Below, piece by piece: positions 7,167 through 15,832 of a stretch of DNA of 36,735 nucleotides. The notes under the pieces were generated by a model that worked only from the letters and a program-made list of their open reading frames with translations, was not told the DNA's origin and ran no database searches. The DNA is from Candidatus Methylomirabilota bacterium (lineage in GTDB: Bacteria; Methylomirabilota; Methylomirabilia; Rokubacteriales; DASRDR01): the NCBI GenBank assembly GCA_036005065.1, contig DASYQW010000350.1, forward strand, positions 1 through 36,735, written 5' to 3'. Position 1 is the stretch's first letter. Each line of letters opens with the position of its first letter. The position numbers and the translations under genes are program-made.

Positions 7167-8963
7167 ATGGACGAGCGCGAGCTCCGGGAATGGCTCGATC
7201 GCGTCAGGGATGGGTCGATCAGTCGCCGCCAGTTCACCCGGATGATGCTCGGTCTCGGGCTCACGGCGCCGATGGCCGCCCAGATGCTATCGGCGGCCGG
7301 GGCGGCCCAGGCCCAGCCGAAGCCGGCCTTCACGCCGACCCGGCGGGGCGGCGGCGGCCAGCTCAAGGTCCTGTGGTGGCAGGCGCCGACCCTGCTCAAC
7401 CCGCACTTCGCCAACGGCACCAAGGACCAGGACGGCTCGCGGCTCTTCTACGAGCCACTCGCCTCGTTCGACCTCGATGGCAACCTCTACCCGGTCCTCG
7501 CCGCCGACCTGCCGAGCGTGGAGAACGGCACGGTGGCGAAGGACGGGCTGTCGGTGACGTGGAAGCTGAAGCGGGGCGTGCAGTGGCACGACGGCAGGCC
7601 CTTCACGGCCGACGACATCCTCTTCAACTGGGAGTACGCAGCCGACCCGGCGACGTCGACGGTGTGGTCGGGGCCGTACCGGGAGATCGCCCGGGTCGAC
7701 AAGCTCGACCCCTACACGGTGAAGCTCGTCTTCAAGAAGCCGACCCCCTTCTGGGCCGACGCCTTCTGCGGCAACACCGGCCAGATCATCCCCCGGCACG
7801 TCTTTGAGCCGTTCAAGGGGGCGAAGTCGCGGGAGGCCCCAGCCAACCTCAAGGCCGTCGGCACCGGGCCCTACCGGCTCGTCGAGTTCAAGCCCGGCGA
7901 CACGGTCCGGGCCGAGCTGAACCCCCACTACCACGTTCCCAACTGGCCGTTCTTCGACCAGCTCGAGCTCAAGGGGGGTGGCGACGCCGTGTCGGCGGCC
8001 CGCGCCGTCCTCCAGACCGGCGAGTTCGACTTCGCCTGGAACATGCAGGTCGAGGATGACATCCTGCGGCGCATGGAGCAGGGCGGAAAGGGCCGGATCG
8101 ACATCTCGCCCACCGGCAACATCGAGCACATCCAGCTCAACCAGAGCGACCCGTGGAAGGAGGTCGACGGCGAGCGGGCGAGCGCCCGGACTACCCATCC
8201 CTTCCTGACCGACCCGGCGGTGCGATCGGCCTTGAACCTGCTGGTCGATCGCGCGACGGTCCAGGAGCAGATCTACGGGCGCGGCGGGCAGGCGACCGCC
8301 AACTTCCTCAACGCCCCGTCCCGGTTCGCGTCGAAGAACCTGCGGTGGGAGTTCAACGTCGACAAGGCCAACCAGATCCTCGACGCTGGCGGCTGGAAGC
8401 GCGGCCCGGACGGCGTGCGGGTCAAGGACGGGAAGCGGCTCCGGGTCGTGTACCAGACCTCGATCAACGCGCCTCGCCAGAAGAACCAGGCCATCGTCAA
8501 GCAAGCGTGCGCGAAGGCCGGGATCGAGGTCGAGCTGAAGGCGGTGGTGGCGTCGGTCTTCTTCGCTTCGGACCCCGGCAACCCCGATACCCACCCGCAC
8601 TTCTACGCCGACCTCCAGATGTACAACACCACGATGACGTCGCCCGACCCCCAGCTCTTCATGCATCAGTTCGTCTCCACCGAGATCGCCGCCAAGGCCA
8701 ACAAGTGGGCCGGGCGGAACGTCACCCGGTGGCGCAACGAGGAGTACGACCGGCTCTGGAGCGCGGCCGAGAGCGAGATGGACCCCGTCAAGCGCGCCGC
8801 GATGTTCGTGCGGATGAACGACCTGTTGACCCAGAACGTGGTCGTCATCCCGGTCCTCTGGCGAAACCGGCTCCAGGCGATCTCGCATCGGCTGCGGGGC
8901 ACCGAGATCAGCGGCTGGGACTCGGGCGTCGCGCAACTGGCGTTCTGGTACCGCGAAGGCTGA
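7167..8963 (+). CDS. peptide-type ABC transporter substrate-binding protein, Tat-exported (copy 1)
   Basis: The product is 598 residues, a family 5 (DppA/OppA-like, SBP_bac_5) binding protein that would capture a peptide or similar ligand outside the membrane and deliver it to DppB/DppC-type permeases. The N-terminus has a twin-arginine signal SRRQFTRMM (19-27), a hydrophobic stretch and probable cleavage near AQA at 48-50. The family pattern is clear: WKLKRGVQWHDG, FTADDI and GTGPYRL. I chose the ATG at 7167, which matches the start of the tandem paralogue and follows GGAGG by eight bases, over the ATG at 7152. A very similar paralogue follows 19 bases after the stop. Confidence 0.9.
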   Translation: MDERELREWLDRVRDGSISRRQFTRMMLGLGLTAPMAAQMLSAAGAAQAQPKPAFTPTRRGGGGQLKVLWWQAPTLLNPHFANGTKDQDGSRLFYEPLASFDLDGNLYPVLAADLPSVENGTVAKDGLSVTWKLKRGVQWHDGRPFTADDILFNWEYAADPATSTVWSGPYREIARVDKLDPYTVKLVFKKPTPFWADAFCGNTGQIIPRHVFEPFKGAKSREAPANLKAVGTGPYRLVEFKPGDTVRAELNPHYHVPNWPFFDQLELKGGGDAVSAARAVLQTGEFDFAWNMQVEDDILRRMEQGGKGRIDISPTGNIEHIQLNQSDPWKEVDGERASARTTHPFLTDPAVRSALNLLVDRATVQEQIYGRGGQATANFLNAPSRFASKNLRWEFNVDKANQILDAGGWKRGPDGVRVKDGKRLRVVYQTSINAPRQKNQAIVKQACAKAGIEVELKAVVASVFFASDPGNPDTHPHFYADLQMYNTTMTSPDPQLFMHQFVSTEIAAKANKWAGRNVTRWRNEEYDRLWSAAESEMDPVKRAAMFVRMNDLLTQNVVVIPVLWRNRLQAISHRLRGTEISGWDSGVAQLAFWYREG

Positions 8964-8982
8964 GGCCACAGGGAGGCATCCC

Positions 8983-10776
8983 ATGGACGAGCGCGAGCTG
9001 CGCGCCTGGATCGATCGGGTCAAGGACGGGACGCTGAGCCGCCGGCAGTTCACCCGGATGATGCTCGGTCTCGGGCTCACGGCGCCGATGGGCGCCCAGA
9101 TGCTGTCGGCGGCCGGGGTGGCCCAGGCCCAGCCGAAGCCGGCCTTCACGCCGACCCGGCGGGGCGGCGGCGGCGAGCTCCGCGTGCTCTGGTGGCAGGC
9201 GGTCAGCATCCTGAACTCCCACCTCGCGGTCGGCGTGAAGGACAACGACGGCTCGCGGCTCTTCAGCGAGCCGCTGGCGGCCTTCGACCCCGATGGCAAC
9301 CTGGTGCCGATCCTGGCCGCCGAGGTGCCGAGCCTCCAGAACGGTGCGGTCGCGAAGGACGGCCTGTCGGTCACCTGGAAGCTCAAGCGGGGCGTCCAGT
9401 GGCATGACGGCAAGCCCTTCACCGCCGACGACGTCATCTTTACCTGGGAATTCGCGGCCGATCCCGCGACGGCGGCCACCACCCACGGCCAGTACCGGGA
9501 CATCGCCCGGGTGGACAAGCTCGACTCCCACGCGGTCAAGGTCGTCTTCAAGAACCCCATGCCCTTCTGGCCGATCGCCTTCTGCGGAACGGCCGGGCAC
9601 ATCCTGCCCCGGCACCTGTTCGAGCCCTTCAAGGGCGCGAAGTCGCGGGAGGCGCCGGGCAACCTCAAGCCGGTCGGCACCGGGCCCTATCGCTACGTCG
9701 ACTTCAAGCCGAACGACGTCGTGCGGGCCGAGCTGAACCCGAACTATCACGTTCCCAACTGGCCCTTCTTCGACCGGATCGAGATGAAGGGGGGCGGGGA
9801 CGCGGTGTCGGCGGCGCGGGCGGTCATCCAGACCGGGGAGTACGACTTCGCCTGGAATCTCCAGGTCGAAGACGACATCCTCAAGCGAATGGAGCAGGGC
9901 GGCAAAGGCCGGGTGGACATGGTGCAGTCGGGCAACATCGAGCACGTCAACGTCAACCAGACCGATCCCTGGACGGAGGTCGACGGCGAGCGGTCGAGCG
10001 TCAAGACGAGGCACCCGCTGCTGTCCGATCCCGCGGTCCGACAGGCGCTGACCCTCCTCGTCGACCGCGGGTCCATCCAGGAGCAGGTCTACGGGCGGCT
10101 GGGCCAGGCGACGGCGAACTACCTGAACGCGCCGTCGCGGTTTCAGTCCAAGAACACGAAGTGGGAGTTCAGCATCGAGAAGGCCAACAGGATCCTGGAC
10201 GAGGCCGGCTGGAGGCGGGGCGCCGACGGCATCCGGTCCAAGGACGGCAAGCGTCTCAAGCTCGTGTTCCAGACGTCCATCAACGCCGCGCGCCAGAAGC
10301 AGCAGGCGGTCATCAAGCAGGCGGCGGCCAAAGCCGGGATCGACATGGAGCTCAAGACCGTGGTCGCCTCCGTGTTCTTCGGGTCGGATCCCGGGAACCC
10401 CGACACGATCGGCAAGTTCGGGGCCGACCTCCAGATGTATGCCTGGCAGTTCGGGGTCGATCCCCAGCGATCCATGGAGGTGTTCGCCTCGTGGGAGGTC
10501 GCCACCAAGGAAAACAAGTGGGCCGGCCGGAACACGACCCGCTGGCGCAACGAGGAGTACGACCGGCTGTGGAAGGCGGCCGACAGCGAGATGGACCCCG
10601 TCAAGCGAGCGGGACTCTTCATCCGCATGAACGACCTCCTCGTCCAGAACGTCGTCGTCGTGCCGCTCATCTGGCGGAGCTGGATCTCGGGGATCTCCAA
10701 CAAGCTCAAGGGAACCGAGATCAGCGGGTGGGACTCGAGCTTCTGGAACCTGGCGCACTGGTACCGCGAGGCCTGA
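8983..10776 (+). CDS. peptide-type ABC transporter substrate-binding protein, Tat-exported (copy 2)
   Basis: The product is 597 residues, aligned end to end with the preceding gene and identical at most positions by eye. It keeps the twin-arginine signal SRRQFTRMM, WKLKRGVQWHDG and GTGPYRY. Differences cluster in ligand-contact-type regions: the segment after GGG, and around residues 480-500 where copy 1 has an NTTMTSPDP stretch and this copy AWQFGVDP. The two may therefore bind different ligands for one shared permease pair. A GGGAGG ribosome binding site lies six bases before the ATG. A tandem duplication is the simplest origin. A stable hairpin follows the stop. Confidence 0.9.
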   Translation: MDERELRAWIDRVKDGTLSRRQFTRMMLGLGLTAPMGAQMLSAAGVAQAQPKPAFTPTRRGGGGELRVLWWQAVSILNSHLAVGVKDNDGSRLFSEPLAAFDPDGNLVPILAAEVPSLQNGAVAKDGLSVTWKLKRGVQWHDGKPFTADDVIFTWEFAADPATAATTHGQYRDIARVDKLDSHAVKVVFKNPMPFWPIAFCGTAGHILPRHLFEPFKGAKSREAPGNLKPVGTGPYRYVDFKPNDVVRAELNPNYHVPNWPFFDRIEMKGGGDAVSAARAVIQTGEYDFAWNLQVEDDILKRMEQGGKGRVDMVQSGNIEHVNVNQTDPWTEVDGERSSVKTRHPLLSDPAVRQALTLLVDRGSIQEQVYGRLGQATANYLNAPSRFQSKNTKWEFSIEKANRILDEAGWRRGADGIRSKDGKRLKLVFQTSINAARQKQQAVIKQAAAKAGIDMELKTVVASVFFGSDPGNPDTIGKFGADLQMYAWQFGVDPQRSMEVFASWEVATKENKWAGRNTTRWRNEEYDRLWKAADSEMDPVKRAGLFIRMNDLLVQNVVVVPLIWRSWISGISNKLKGTEISGWDSSFWNLAHWYREA

Positions 10777-10778
10777 CG

Positions 10779-10797
10779 GGGGGAGTAGCCCTCCCCC
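10779..10797 (+). terminator. intercistronic hairpin between dppA copy 2 and dppB
   Basis: The seven-base stem GGGGGAG/CTCCCCC has a five-base loop. It lies three bases after the binding-protein stop and ends four bases before the dppB ATG. It contains the only purine-rich stretch that could serve dppB as a ribosome binding site. No T-run follows, so it is more likely an mRNA-stabilising or translation-limiting structure than a full terminator. Confidence 0.5.
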
Positions 10798-10801
10798 TCT
10801 C

Positions 10802-11761
10802 ATGCGCACCTACCTCGTTCGGCGGCTGCTGACGGCGATCCCGGTCCTGGTCGGGATCAGCCTCGTCCTCTTCACGGTGCTGGCCCTCGCCCCCGGCGAT
10901 CCCTTCGAGGAGCTCGCCACCAACCCCAACGTGCCGCCCGAGGTGCGCATGAACCTCCGGGTGCAGTTCGGTCTCGACGACCCCATCGCCGTCCGGTACG
11001 TGCGCTGGTTCGTCTCGATGCTGAAGGGGGACTGGGGTTTCTCCTTCGTGAGCCGCGTCAACGTGGACACCCTCATCCTCCAGCGCCTACCCACCACCCT
11101 GTTCGTCCTGGGCCTGGCCCAGCTGCTCGGGCTCGTCATCGCGCTGCCGGTGGGAATCTATTCCGCGGTGCGGCCCTACTCCGTCTTCGATCAGCTCGCC
11201 ACCACGCTCGCCTTCATCGGCTTTTCCCTGCCCACCTTCTTCACCGGGCTCCTCTTCATCCTGCTCTTCAGCATCTACCTCGACTGGCTGCCGTTCATCT
11301 ACCGCTCGGACATCCACGCCAGCGGGCTCCAGTGGGTCTGGCTGAACCTGAAGCAGGGCATCATGCCGATCGCGGTGCTGGGCCTCTTCCAGGGGGCGTC
11401 CCTGACCCGGTTCGTCCGCTCCTCGGTGCTGGAGGTGATCCGGCTCGACTACATCAACACGGCCCGGGCCAAGGGGCTGACGGAGCGGGCCACCGTCGTC
11501 AAGCACGTGGTCCGGAATGCCCTCATTCCGGTGGTGACCCTGGTCGCCCTCCAGATCCCCGCCATCTTCACCGGCGCCGTCATCACCGAGCAGATCTTCC
11601 GCGTGCCCGGCATCGGCTCGCTTCTGATCGCGGCCATCCTCTCGAACGACACGCCGGTCGTCATGGCCATCACCTTCGTCTTCTCGTGCCTCGTCGTGCT
11701 CTTCAACCTGATCGCCGACGTGCTCTACGGCTGGCTGGATCCGCGGATCACCTACCGGTGA
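10802..11761 (+). CDS. dppB: peptide-type ABC transporter permease, DppB family
   Basis: The product is 319 residues with about six membrane spans. It has the family's N-terminal pattern (MRTYLVRRLL, then APGDPF). The cytoplasmic coupling loop that docks on the ATPases reads INTARAKGLTE, with the typical Asn-Ala-Leu-Ile-Pro continuation. The C-terminus ends LYGWLDPRITYR, typical of the family. It would form the translocation pore with the DppC-type product downstream, fed by the two tandem binding proteins. No DppD/DppF ATPase genes accompany it here. The symbol denotes family only. Confidence 0.9.
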   Translation: MRTYLVRRLLTAIPVLVGISLVLFTVLALAPGDPFEELATNPNVPPEVRMNLRVQFGLDDPIAVRYVRWFVSMLKGDWGFSFVSRVNVDTLILQRLPTTLFVLGLAQLLGLVIALPVGIYSAVRPYSVFDQLATTLAFIGFSLPTFFTGLLFILLFSIYLDWLPFIYRSDIHASGLQWVWLNLKQGIMPIAVLGLFQGASLTRFVRSSVLEVIRLDYINTARAKGLTERATVVKHVVRNALIPVVTLVALQIPAIFTGAVITEQIFRVPGIGSLLIAAILSNDTPVVMAITFVFSCLVVLFNLIADVLYGWLDPRITYR

Positions 11762-11872
11762 CGCGGCGACCGCGGTGAGCCGAGAGCCGATGACGGAATT
11801 GACGCGGGACGCGGCCGGGCGGGGACGATCGGAAGCGGCAGGCTGCCGGCGCTCCCGCCCCAAGATCAACTG

Positions 11873-12811
11873 ATGGTGGACGGCGCGGTCTCCGAGGCGG
11901 TCGCCGGCCGACTCCGGGTCACCGTCGCGCGCCGGCAAGAGTCCCTCTGGCTCGAGGCCGGCCGGCGCTTCCGGCGGCACCGGCTGGCGATGCTCGGCGG
12001 CGTGGTGCTCGGGATCATGGTGGTGGCGGTCCTGGCGGGACCCTTCGTCTATCGCGTGCCCATCGACGAGATCGACTTCAAGGCCAAGCTCCGGGGGCCG
12101 TCCCAGTCGCACCCGTTCGGCACCGACGATCTCGGGCAGGACCTCCTGGCCCGGATGCTCTACGGCGGGCGCATCTCGCTGGCCGTCGGGGTGGCGGCCA
12201 TGCTCATCGCGATCAGCGCGGGGACCATGATCGGGGCGGTCGCGGGTCAGTTCGGGGGCGCGGTGGACAACGCGCTCATGCGCCTCACCGATCTCTTCAT
12301 CTCCCTTCCCCAGCTGCCGCTCCTGCTCCTGGTGGTGTACCTGTTCCGGGACGTCCTCAAGAAGGCGCTCGGACCCGAGGCCGGCGTCTTCATCCTGATC
12401 GTCGTCGTCATCGGCGGGCTCCGCTGGATGCCGGTCGCGCGGCTGGTCCGGGCCCAGTTCCTCTCGCTCCGGGAGAAGGAGTTCGTCGAGGCCGCCCGGG
12501 GGCTCGGCGTGCCCACGTTCCGCCAGGTCGTTCGTCACATCCTCCCGAACGCGGTCGGTCCCGTCATCGTGGCGGGCTCCCTCGACGTGGCGGCTGCCAT
12601 CATCGCCGAGTCCTCCCTGTCGTTCCTGGGGCTCGGGTTTCCGCCGGACATCCCGACCTGGGGGCGCATCCTGTTCGACGCCAAGGACAACCTGGACTTC
12701 GCGCCTCACTGGGCCATCTTCCCGGGGACGGCCATCTTCCTGACCGTGCTCTCCATCAACTTCATCGGGGATGGACTGCGGGACGCCCTGGACCCCCGCA
12801 AGGTGCTCTAG
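11873..12811 (+). CDS. dppC: peptide-type ABC transporter permease, DppC family
   Basis: The product is 312 residues. It has the DppC signature HPFGTDDLGQDLLARMLYGGR after the first span, a coupling loop EFVEAARGLGVP and a C-terminus FIGDGLRDALDPRKVL. It pairs with the dppB product just upstream. The 111-base gap between the two is unusually long for this pair. It is in frame with dppB and free of stops but has no usable start, and no clear ribosome binding site precedes the ATG at 11873, so the exact start is uncertain (GTG at 11876 is possible). No ATPase gene follows. Confidence 0.88.
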   Translation: MVDGAVSEAVAGRLRVTVARRQESLWLEAGRRFRRHRLAMLGGVVLGIMVVAVLAGPFVYRVPIDEIDFKAKLRGPSQSHPFGTDDLGQDLLARMLYGGRISLAVGVAAMLIAISAGTMIGAVAGQFGGAVDNALMRLTDLFISLPQLPLLLLVVYLFRDVLKKALGPEAGVFILIVVVIGGLRWMPVARLVRAQFLSLREKEFVEAARGLGVPTFRQVVRHILPNAVGPVIVAGSLDVAAAIIAESSLSFLGLGFPPDIPTWGRILFDAKDNLDFAPHWAIFPGTAIFLTVLSINFIGDGLRDALDPRKVL

Positions 12812-12908
12812 ATCCTGGGAGGGCAAAGCCCGCGCGCGGAGCGCTTCGGTCTGGAACGCGTGGGCGAGCAGCCCAGCGCGGCATCTGTCAGCAGGCTAGG
12901 AGGGAATC

Positions 12909-13973
12909 GTGACTGACATTCGTGACCTCGATACGCCGGCCGTGACGATCCGTCTCGACATCATGGAGGACAACATCCGCCGCGTGCAGGCCCACCTCGA
13001 TCGGGTCGGCGTCGGGAACCGCCCGCACATCAAGACGCACAAGATCCCCGAGATCGGCCGGCGACAGATGGCGGGCGGCGCCATGGGCATCACCTGCCAG
13101 AAGATCGGCGAAGTCGAGGTGTTCGTGGAGGCCGGGGTGGCCCAGGACATCCTCCTCACCTACAACATCCTCGGCCGCTCGAAGACGGAGCGCCTGATGG
13201 CCCAGGCCAAGCGCGTGCGCCGCCTGACCGTGGTCCTCGACAACGAGGCCGTCGCCCGCGGGCTCTCGGAGGCCGCCGCGCGCCACGGCGTCGACCTGTG
13301 CTTCCTCGTCGAGTGCGACACCGGGTTCGGCCGGAACGGCGTCCAGACGCCGGAGGCGGCCTTCGAGCTGGCCCGGCTCGGCATGAAGCTCCCGCGGATG
13401 GACTTCCAGGGACTCATGACGTTCCCGAACCGCGAGCCGGACACGCGACTGTTCTTCGAGCGGGCGCTCGCGCTCTTCAAGCAGGCCGGGATCCCGGTGC
13501 CGATCGTCTCGGGCGGCGGGACGCCCGCCCTGGCCACGGTGGACAAGGTCCCGATGCTCACCGAGCATCGGGCCGGGACCTGCGTCTACAACGACGCCAT
13601 GGTGGTGCAGCTGGCGAAAACGGCGACCTGGGACAACTGCGCGATGCGCGTGCGGACGACCGTGGTCAGCCGGCCCACGGCGACCCGGGCGATTCTCGAC
13701 GCCGGCACCAAGGTGCTGACCTCCGACCAGTACGGGATGAAGGGCTACGGCCATGTCCTGGAGTATCCCGGGGCGGTCATCACCGGGCTTTCCGAGGAGC
13801 ACGGCACCGTGGACCTCGCGAGCTCACCCGAGCGGCCCGCGGTGGGCGACGTCGTCCACGTGGTCCCCAACCATTGCTGCGTGGTGACCAACATGGTCGA
13901 CGAGGTGTACGGGATCCGGGGCGACGCGGTGGAGGTGGTGTGGCCCGTCGCCGCCCGTGGGAAGGTGCGGTAG
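12909..13973 (+). CDS. D-threonine aldolase / D-serine dehydratase-like PLP enzyme
   Basis: The product is 354 residues with an alanine-racemase-type N-terminal barrel. RPHIKTHK (38-45) carries the probable PLP lysine, Lys42. SGGGTP (201-206) is the phosphate-binding loop. The C-terminal domain has NHCC, with His322 and Cys324 placed as the divalent metal site of the DSD1 family. Members cleave beta-hydroxy D-amino acids to glycine plus aldehyde or dehydrate D-serine; which applies here cannot be read. The GTG start follows AGGAGG by a normal spacing. It lies between two peptide importer sets, suggesting use of imported D-amino acids or D-amino-acid-containing peptides (inference). Confidence 0.85.
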   Translation: MTDIRDLDTPAVTIRLDIMEDNIRRVQAHLDRVGVGNRPHIKTHKIPEIGRRQMAGGAMGITCQKIGEVEVFVEAGVAQDILLTYNILGRSKTERLMAQAKRVRRLTVVLDNEAVARGLSEAAARHGVDLCFLVECDTGFGRNGVQTPEAAFELARLGMKLPRMDFQGLMTFPNREPDTRLFFERALALFKQAGIPVPIVSGGGTPALATVDKVPMLTEHRAGTCVYNDAMVVQLAKTATWDNCAMRVRTTVVSRPTATRAILDAGTKVLTSDQYGMKGYGHVLEYPGAVITGLSEEHGTVDLASSPERPAVGDVVHVVPNHCCVVTNMVDEVYGIRGDAVEVVWPVAARGKVR

Positions 13974-13978
13974 ATCAT

Positions 13979-14027
13979 GGGAGGGGGCCATTGATTGGGC
14001 GGGCTTCGCCCGTCGGGGCCCCCTCCC
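13979..14027. repeat. nested GC-rich inverted repeat
   Basis: The outer arms GGGAGGGGGCC (13979-13989) and GGCCCCCTCCC (14017-14027) are perfectly complementary over 11 bases. They enclose an inner hairpin CGGGC-TTC-GCCCG (14000-14012). It lies six bases after the stop of the PLP enzyme, in the 93-base gap before the next dppB. It could terminate the upstream transcript or protect mRNA ends. No T-run follows. Confidence 0.6.
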
Positions 14028-14066
14028 AGACCCACCCCCAGGAGGGTTGTCGGAGGGTTCGGAGCC

Positions 14067-14993
14067 ATGCGGGCGTACCTCCTCTCCCGGTTGGGCCAGA
14101 CGGTGCTCGTCGTGTTCCTCTCCCTCACGGCCGTCTTCTTCATGGTGCGGCTCGGTGGCGACCCGGTGCTCCTCTTCCTCCCCATGGACATCCAGGCCAA
14201 AGACGTGAACGAGTTCCGTCAACGGCTCGGGTTCAACGATCCCCTCCCGCTCCAGTATGGCCGCTTCGTGGCCGCCGCGGCCCGCGGGGACTTCGGGGAA
14301 TCCCTGCGCTACCGCCAGGGCGCCCTCGCGCTCGTGCTCGACCGGCTCCCGGCCACCCTGGCCCTGGCCGGGGTGGCCCTCGGCCTGACCTTCAGCCTGG
14401 CGATCCCGGTCGGCGTCTGGTCGGCCGTGCGCCGGGGGACGGTCGTGGACTTCTTCGGGATGGGCGCGGCGCTGCTCGGCCAGGCGATCCCGGGCTTCTG
14501 GCTCGGGCTCATGCTGATCTACCTGTTCTCCGTGCGCCTCGGTTGGCTGCCGACGGGCGGCACCGGCGGCCCCGCCCATTACGTGATGCCGGCGGTCGTC
14601 CTGGCCGCCTTCTACGCCGCCCGTACCGCCCGACTGACTCGGTCGGCGGTCCTCGACACGCTCGGCGAGGAGTATGTCCTGACCGCCCGCGCCAAGGGGC
14701 TCGCCGAGCTCGCGGTCGTCGGCAAGCACACGCTCAAGAACGCGGCCATCCCGATCGTGACCCTCGCCGGGCTCGAGACGGGTCAGCTGCTGGGTGGGGC
14801 CGTCATCACCGAGACGATCTTCGCCTGGCCGGGTGTTGGGCGGCTCACGGTGCAGGCGCTCCTGAACCGCGACTTCCCGCTCGTGCTGGCGGCGGTGTTC
14901 GTGATCTCGGTGACGTACACGCTGATCAACCTCGGCGTGGACCTGCTCTACGGGTGGCTCGACCCCCGGACGCGGGTGACCCGCCGCGCATGA
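14067..14993 (+). CDS. dppB: peptide-type ABC transporter permease, DppB family (second set)
   Basis: The product is 308 residues, starting MRAYLLSRLGQ as in the family. The ATG at 14067 follows GGAG and is preferred over an upstream TTG at 13995 that would run through the hairpin. There are about six membrane spans, a coupling loop LTARAKGLAELA and a C-terminus LLYGWLDPRTRVTRR. Its TGA overlaps the next gene's ATG (14990-14993), so the pair is translationally coupled. It is distant in sequence from the dppB at 10802, so it is a separate importer, not a recent duplicate. Confidence 0.9.
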   Translation: MRAYLLSRLGQTVLVVFLSLTAVFFMVRLGGDPVLLFLPMDIQAKDVNEFRQRLGFNDPLPLQYGRFVAAAARGDFGESLRYRQGALALVLDRLPATLALAGVALGLTFSLAIPVGVWSAVRRGTVVDFFGMGAALLGQAIPGFWLGLMLIYLFSVRLGWLPTGGTGGPAHYVMPAVVLAAFYAARTARLTRSAVLDTLGEEYVLTARAKGLAELAVVGKHTLKNAAIPIVTLAGLETGQLLGGAVITETIFAWPGVGRLTVQALLNRDFPLVLAAVFVISVTYTLINLGVDLLYGWLDPRTRVTRRA

Positions 14994-15817
14994 CGGGCCG
15001 GCGGCTCCGGCGGCACGGGCTGGGTGTGCTCGGGCTCCTGCTGGCGACGCTGGCCGTGGGGACGGCGCTGCTGGCGCCGGTCCTGACCCCCCACGACCCC
15101 CTGGGTGGCGACTTCGCCGCCAGCCTCCGCCCGCCGGGCAGCCCGGGCCACCCCCTGGGTACCGATCAGCTCGGCCGCGACCTCCTGGCCCGCGTGCTCT
15201 ATGGCGCGCGCATCGCCCTCTTCATCGGGCTCTGCACCGTCCTGGTCACCGCGCTGGTGGGGGGCCTGCTGGGCCTGGTGGCAGGGTTCTTCGAGGGCTG
15301 GCTCGGCGCCGCGCTCATGCGCCTGGCCGACGTCCAGCTCTCGTTCCCGTTCATCCTGCTGGCCCTGACCATCAACGCCATCGTCGGGCTGGGACTCCGG
15401 AACATCATCATCAGTTTGTCAGCGGCCGGGTGGGTCGTGTATGCTCGCGTCGTCCGGGGAGAGGTGCTGTCGGTCAAGCAGCGGGAGTACGTCCAGGCCG
15501 CGGCGGCGCTGGGCACCGGATGGCACCGGATCGTGTTCCGCCACATCCTCCCCAACGTGGCGCCGTCGATCGTGATCGTGGCCAGCTTCCAGTTCTCGCA
15601 GTTCATCGTGGCAGAGGCGGCCATCTCGTTCCTCGGCTTCGGCGTCCAGCCCCCGACTCCGGCCTGGGGGAGCATGCTCGCCGAGTCGCGCGATTTCCTC
15701 TACGTGGCGTGGTGGCTGGCGGCCTGGCCGGGGGCGGCCCTGGCCCTGACCGCGCTGGGCGTCAACCTGATCGGCGATTGGCTGCGGGATGTGCTCGACC
15801 CCAGGTTGCGTATCTGA
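14990..15817 (+). CDS. dppC: peptide-type ABC transporter permease, DppC family (second set)
   Basis: The product is 275 residues. The start is set by the ATGA overlap with dppB. It has HPLGTDQLGRDLLARVLYGAR after the first span, a coupling loop EYVQAAAALGTG and a C-terminus LIGDWLRDVLDPRLRI, all typical of the family. About six membrane spans are predicted. The cognate binding-protein gene follows after a 15-base gap, so this operon runs permease, permease, binding protein. No ATPase subunit is encoded nearby. Confidence 0.9.
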   Translation: MTGRRLRRHGLGVLGLLLATLAVGTALLAPVLTPHDPLGGDFAASLRPPGSPGHPLGTDQLGRDLLARVLYGARIALFIGLCTVLVTALVGGLLGLVAGFFEGWLGAALMRLADVQLSFPFILLALTINAIVGLGLRNIIISLSAAGWVVYARVVRGEVLSVKQREYVQAAAALGTGWHRIVFRHILPNVAPSIVIVASFQFSQFIVAEAAISFLGFGVQPPTPAWGSMLAESRDFLYVAWWLAAWPGAALALTALGVNLIGDWLRDVLDPRLRI

Positions 15818-15832
15818 GGAGGATATCCGACC

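Noticed and set aside
11775-11873. 33-codon frame between dppB and dppC, overlapping the dppC ATG
   Set aside because: Arg/Ser/Pro-rich product without features and no ribosome binding site; it may at most couple translation.
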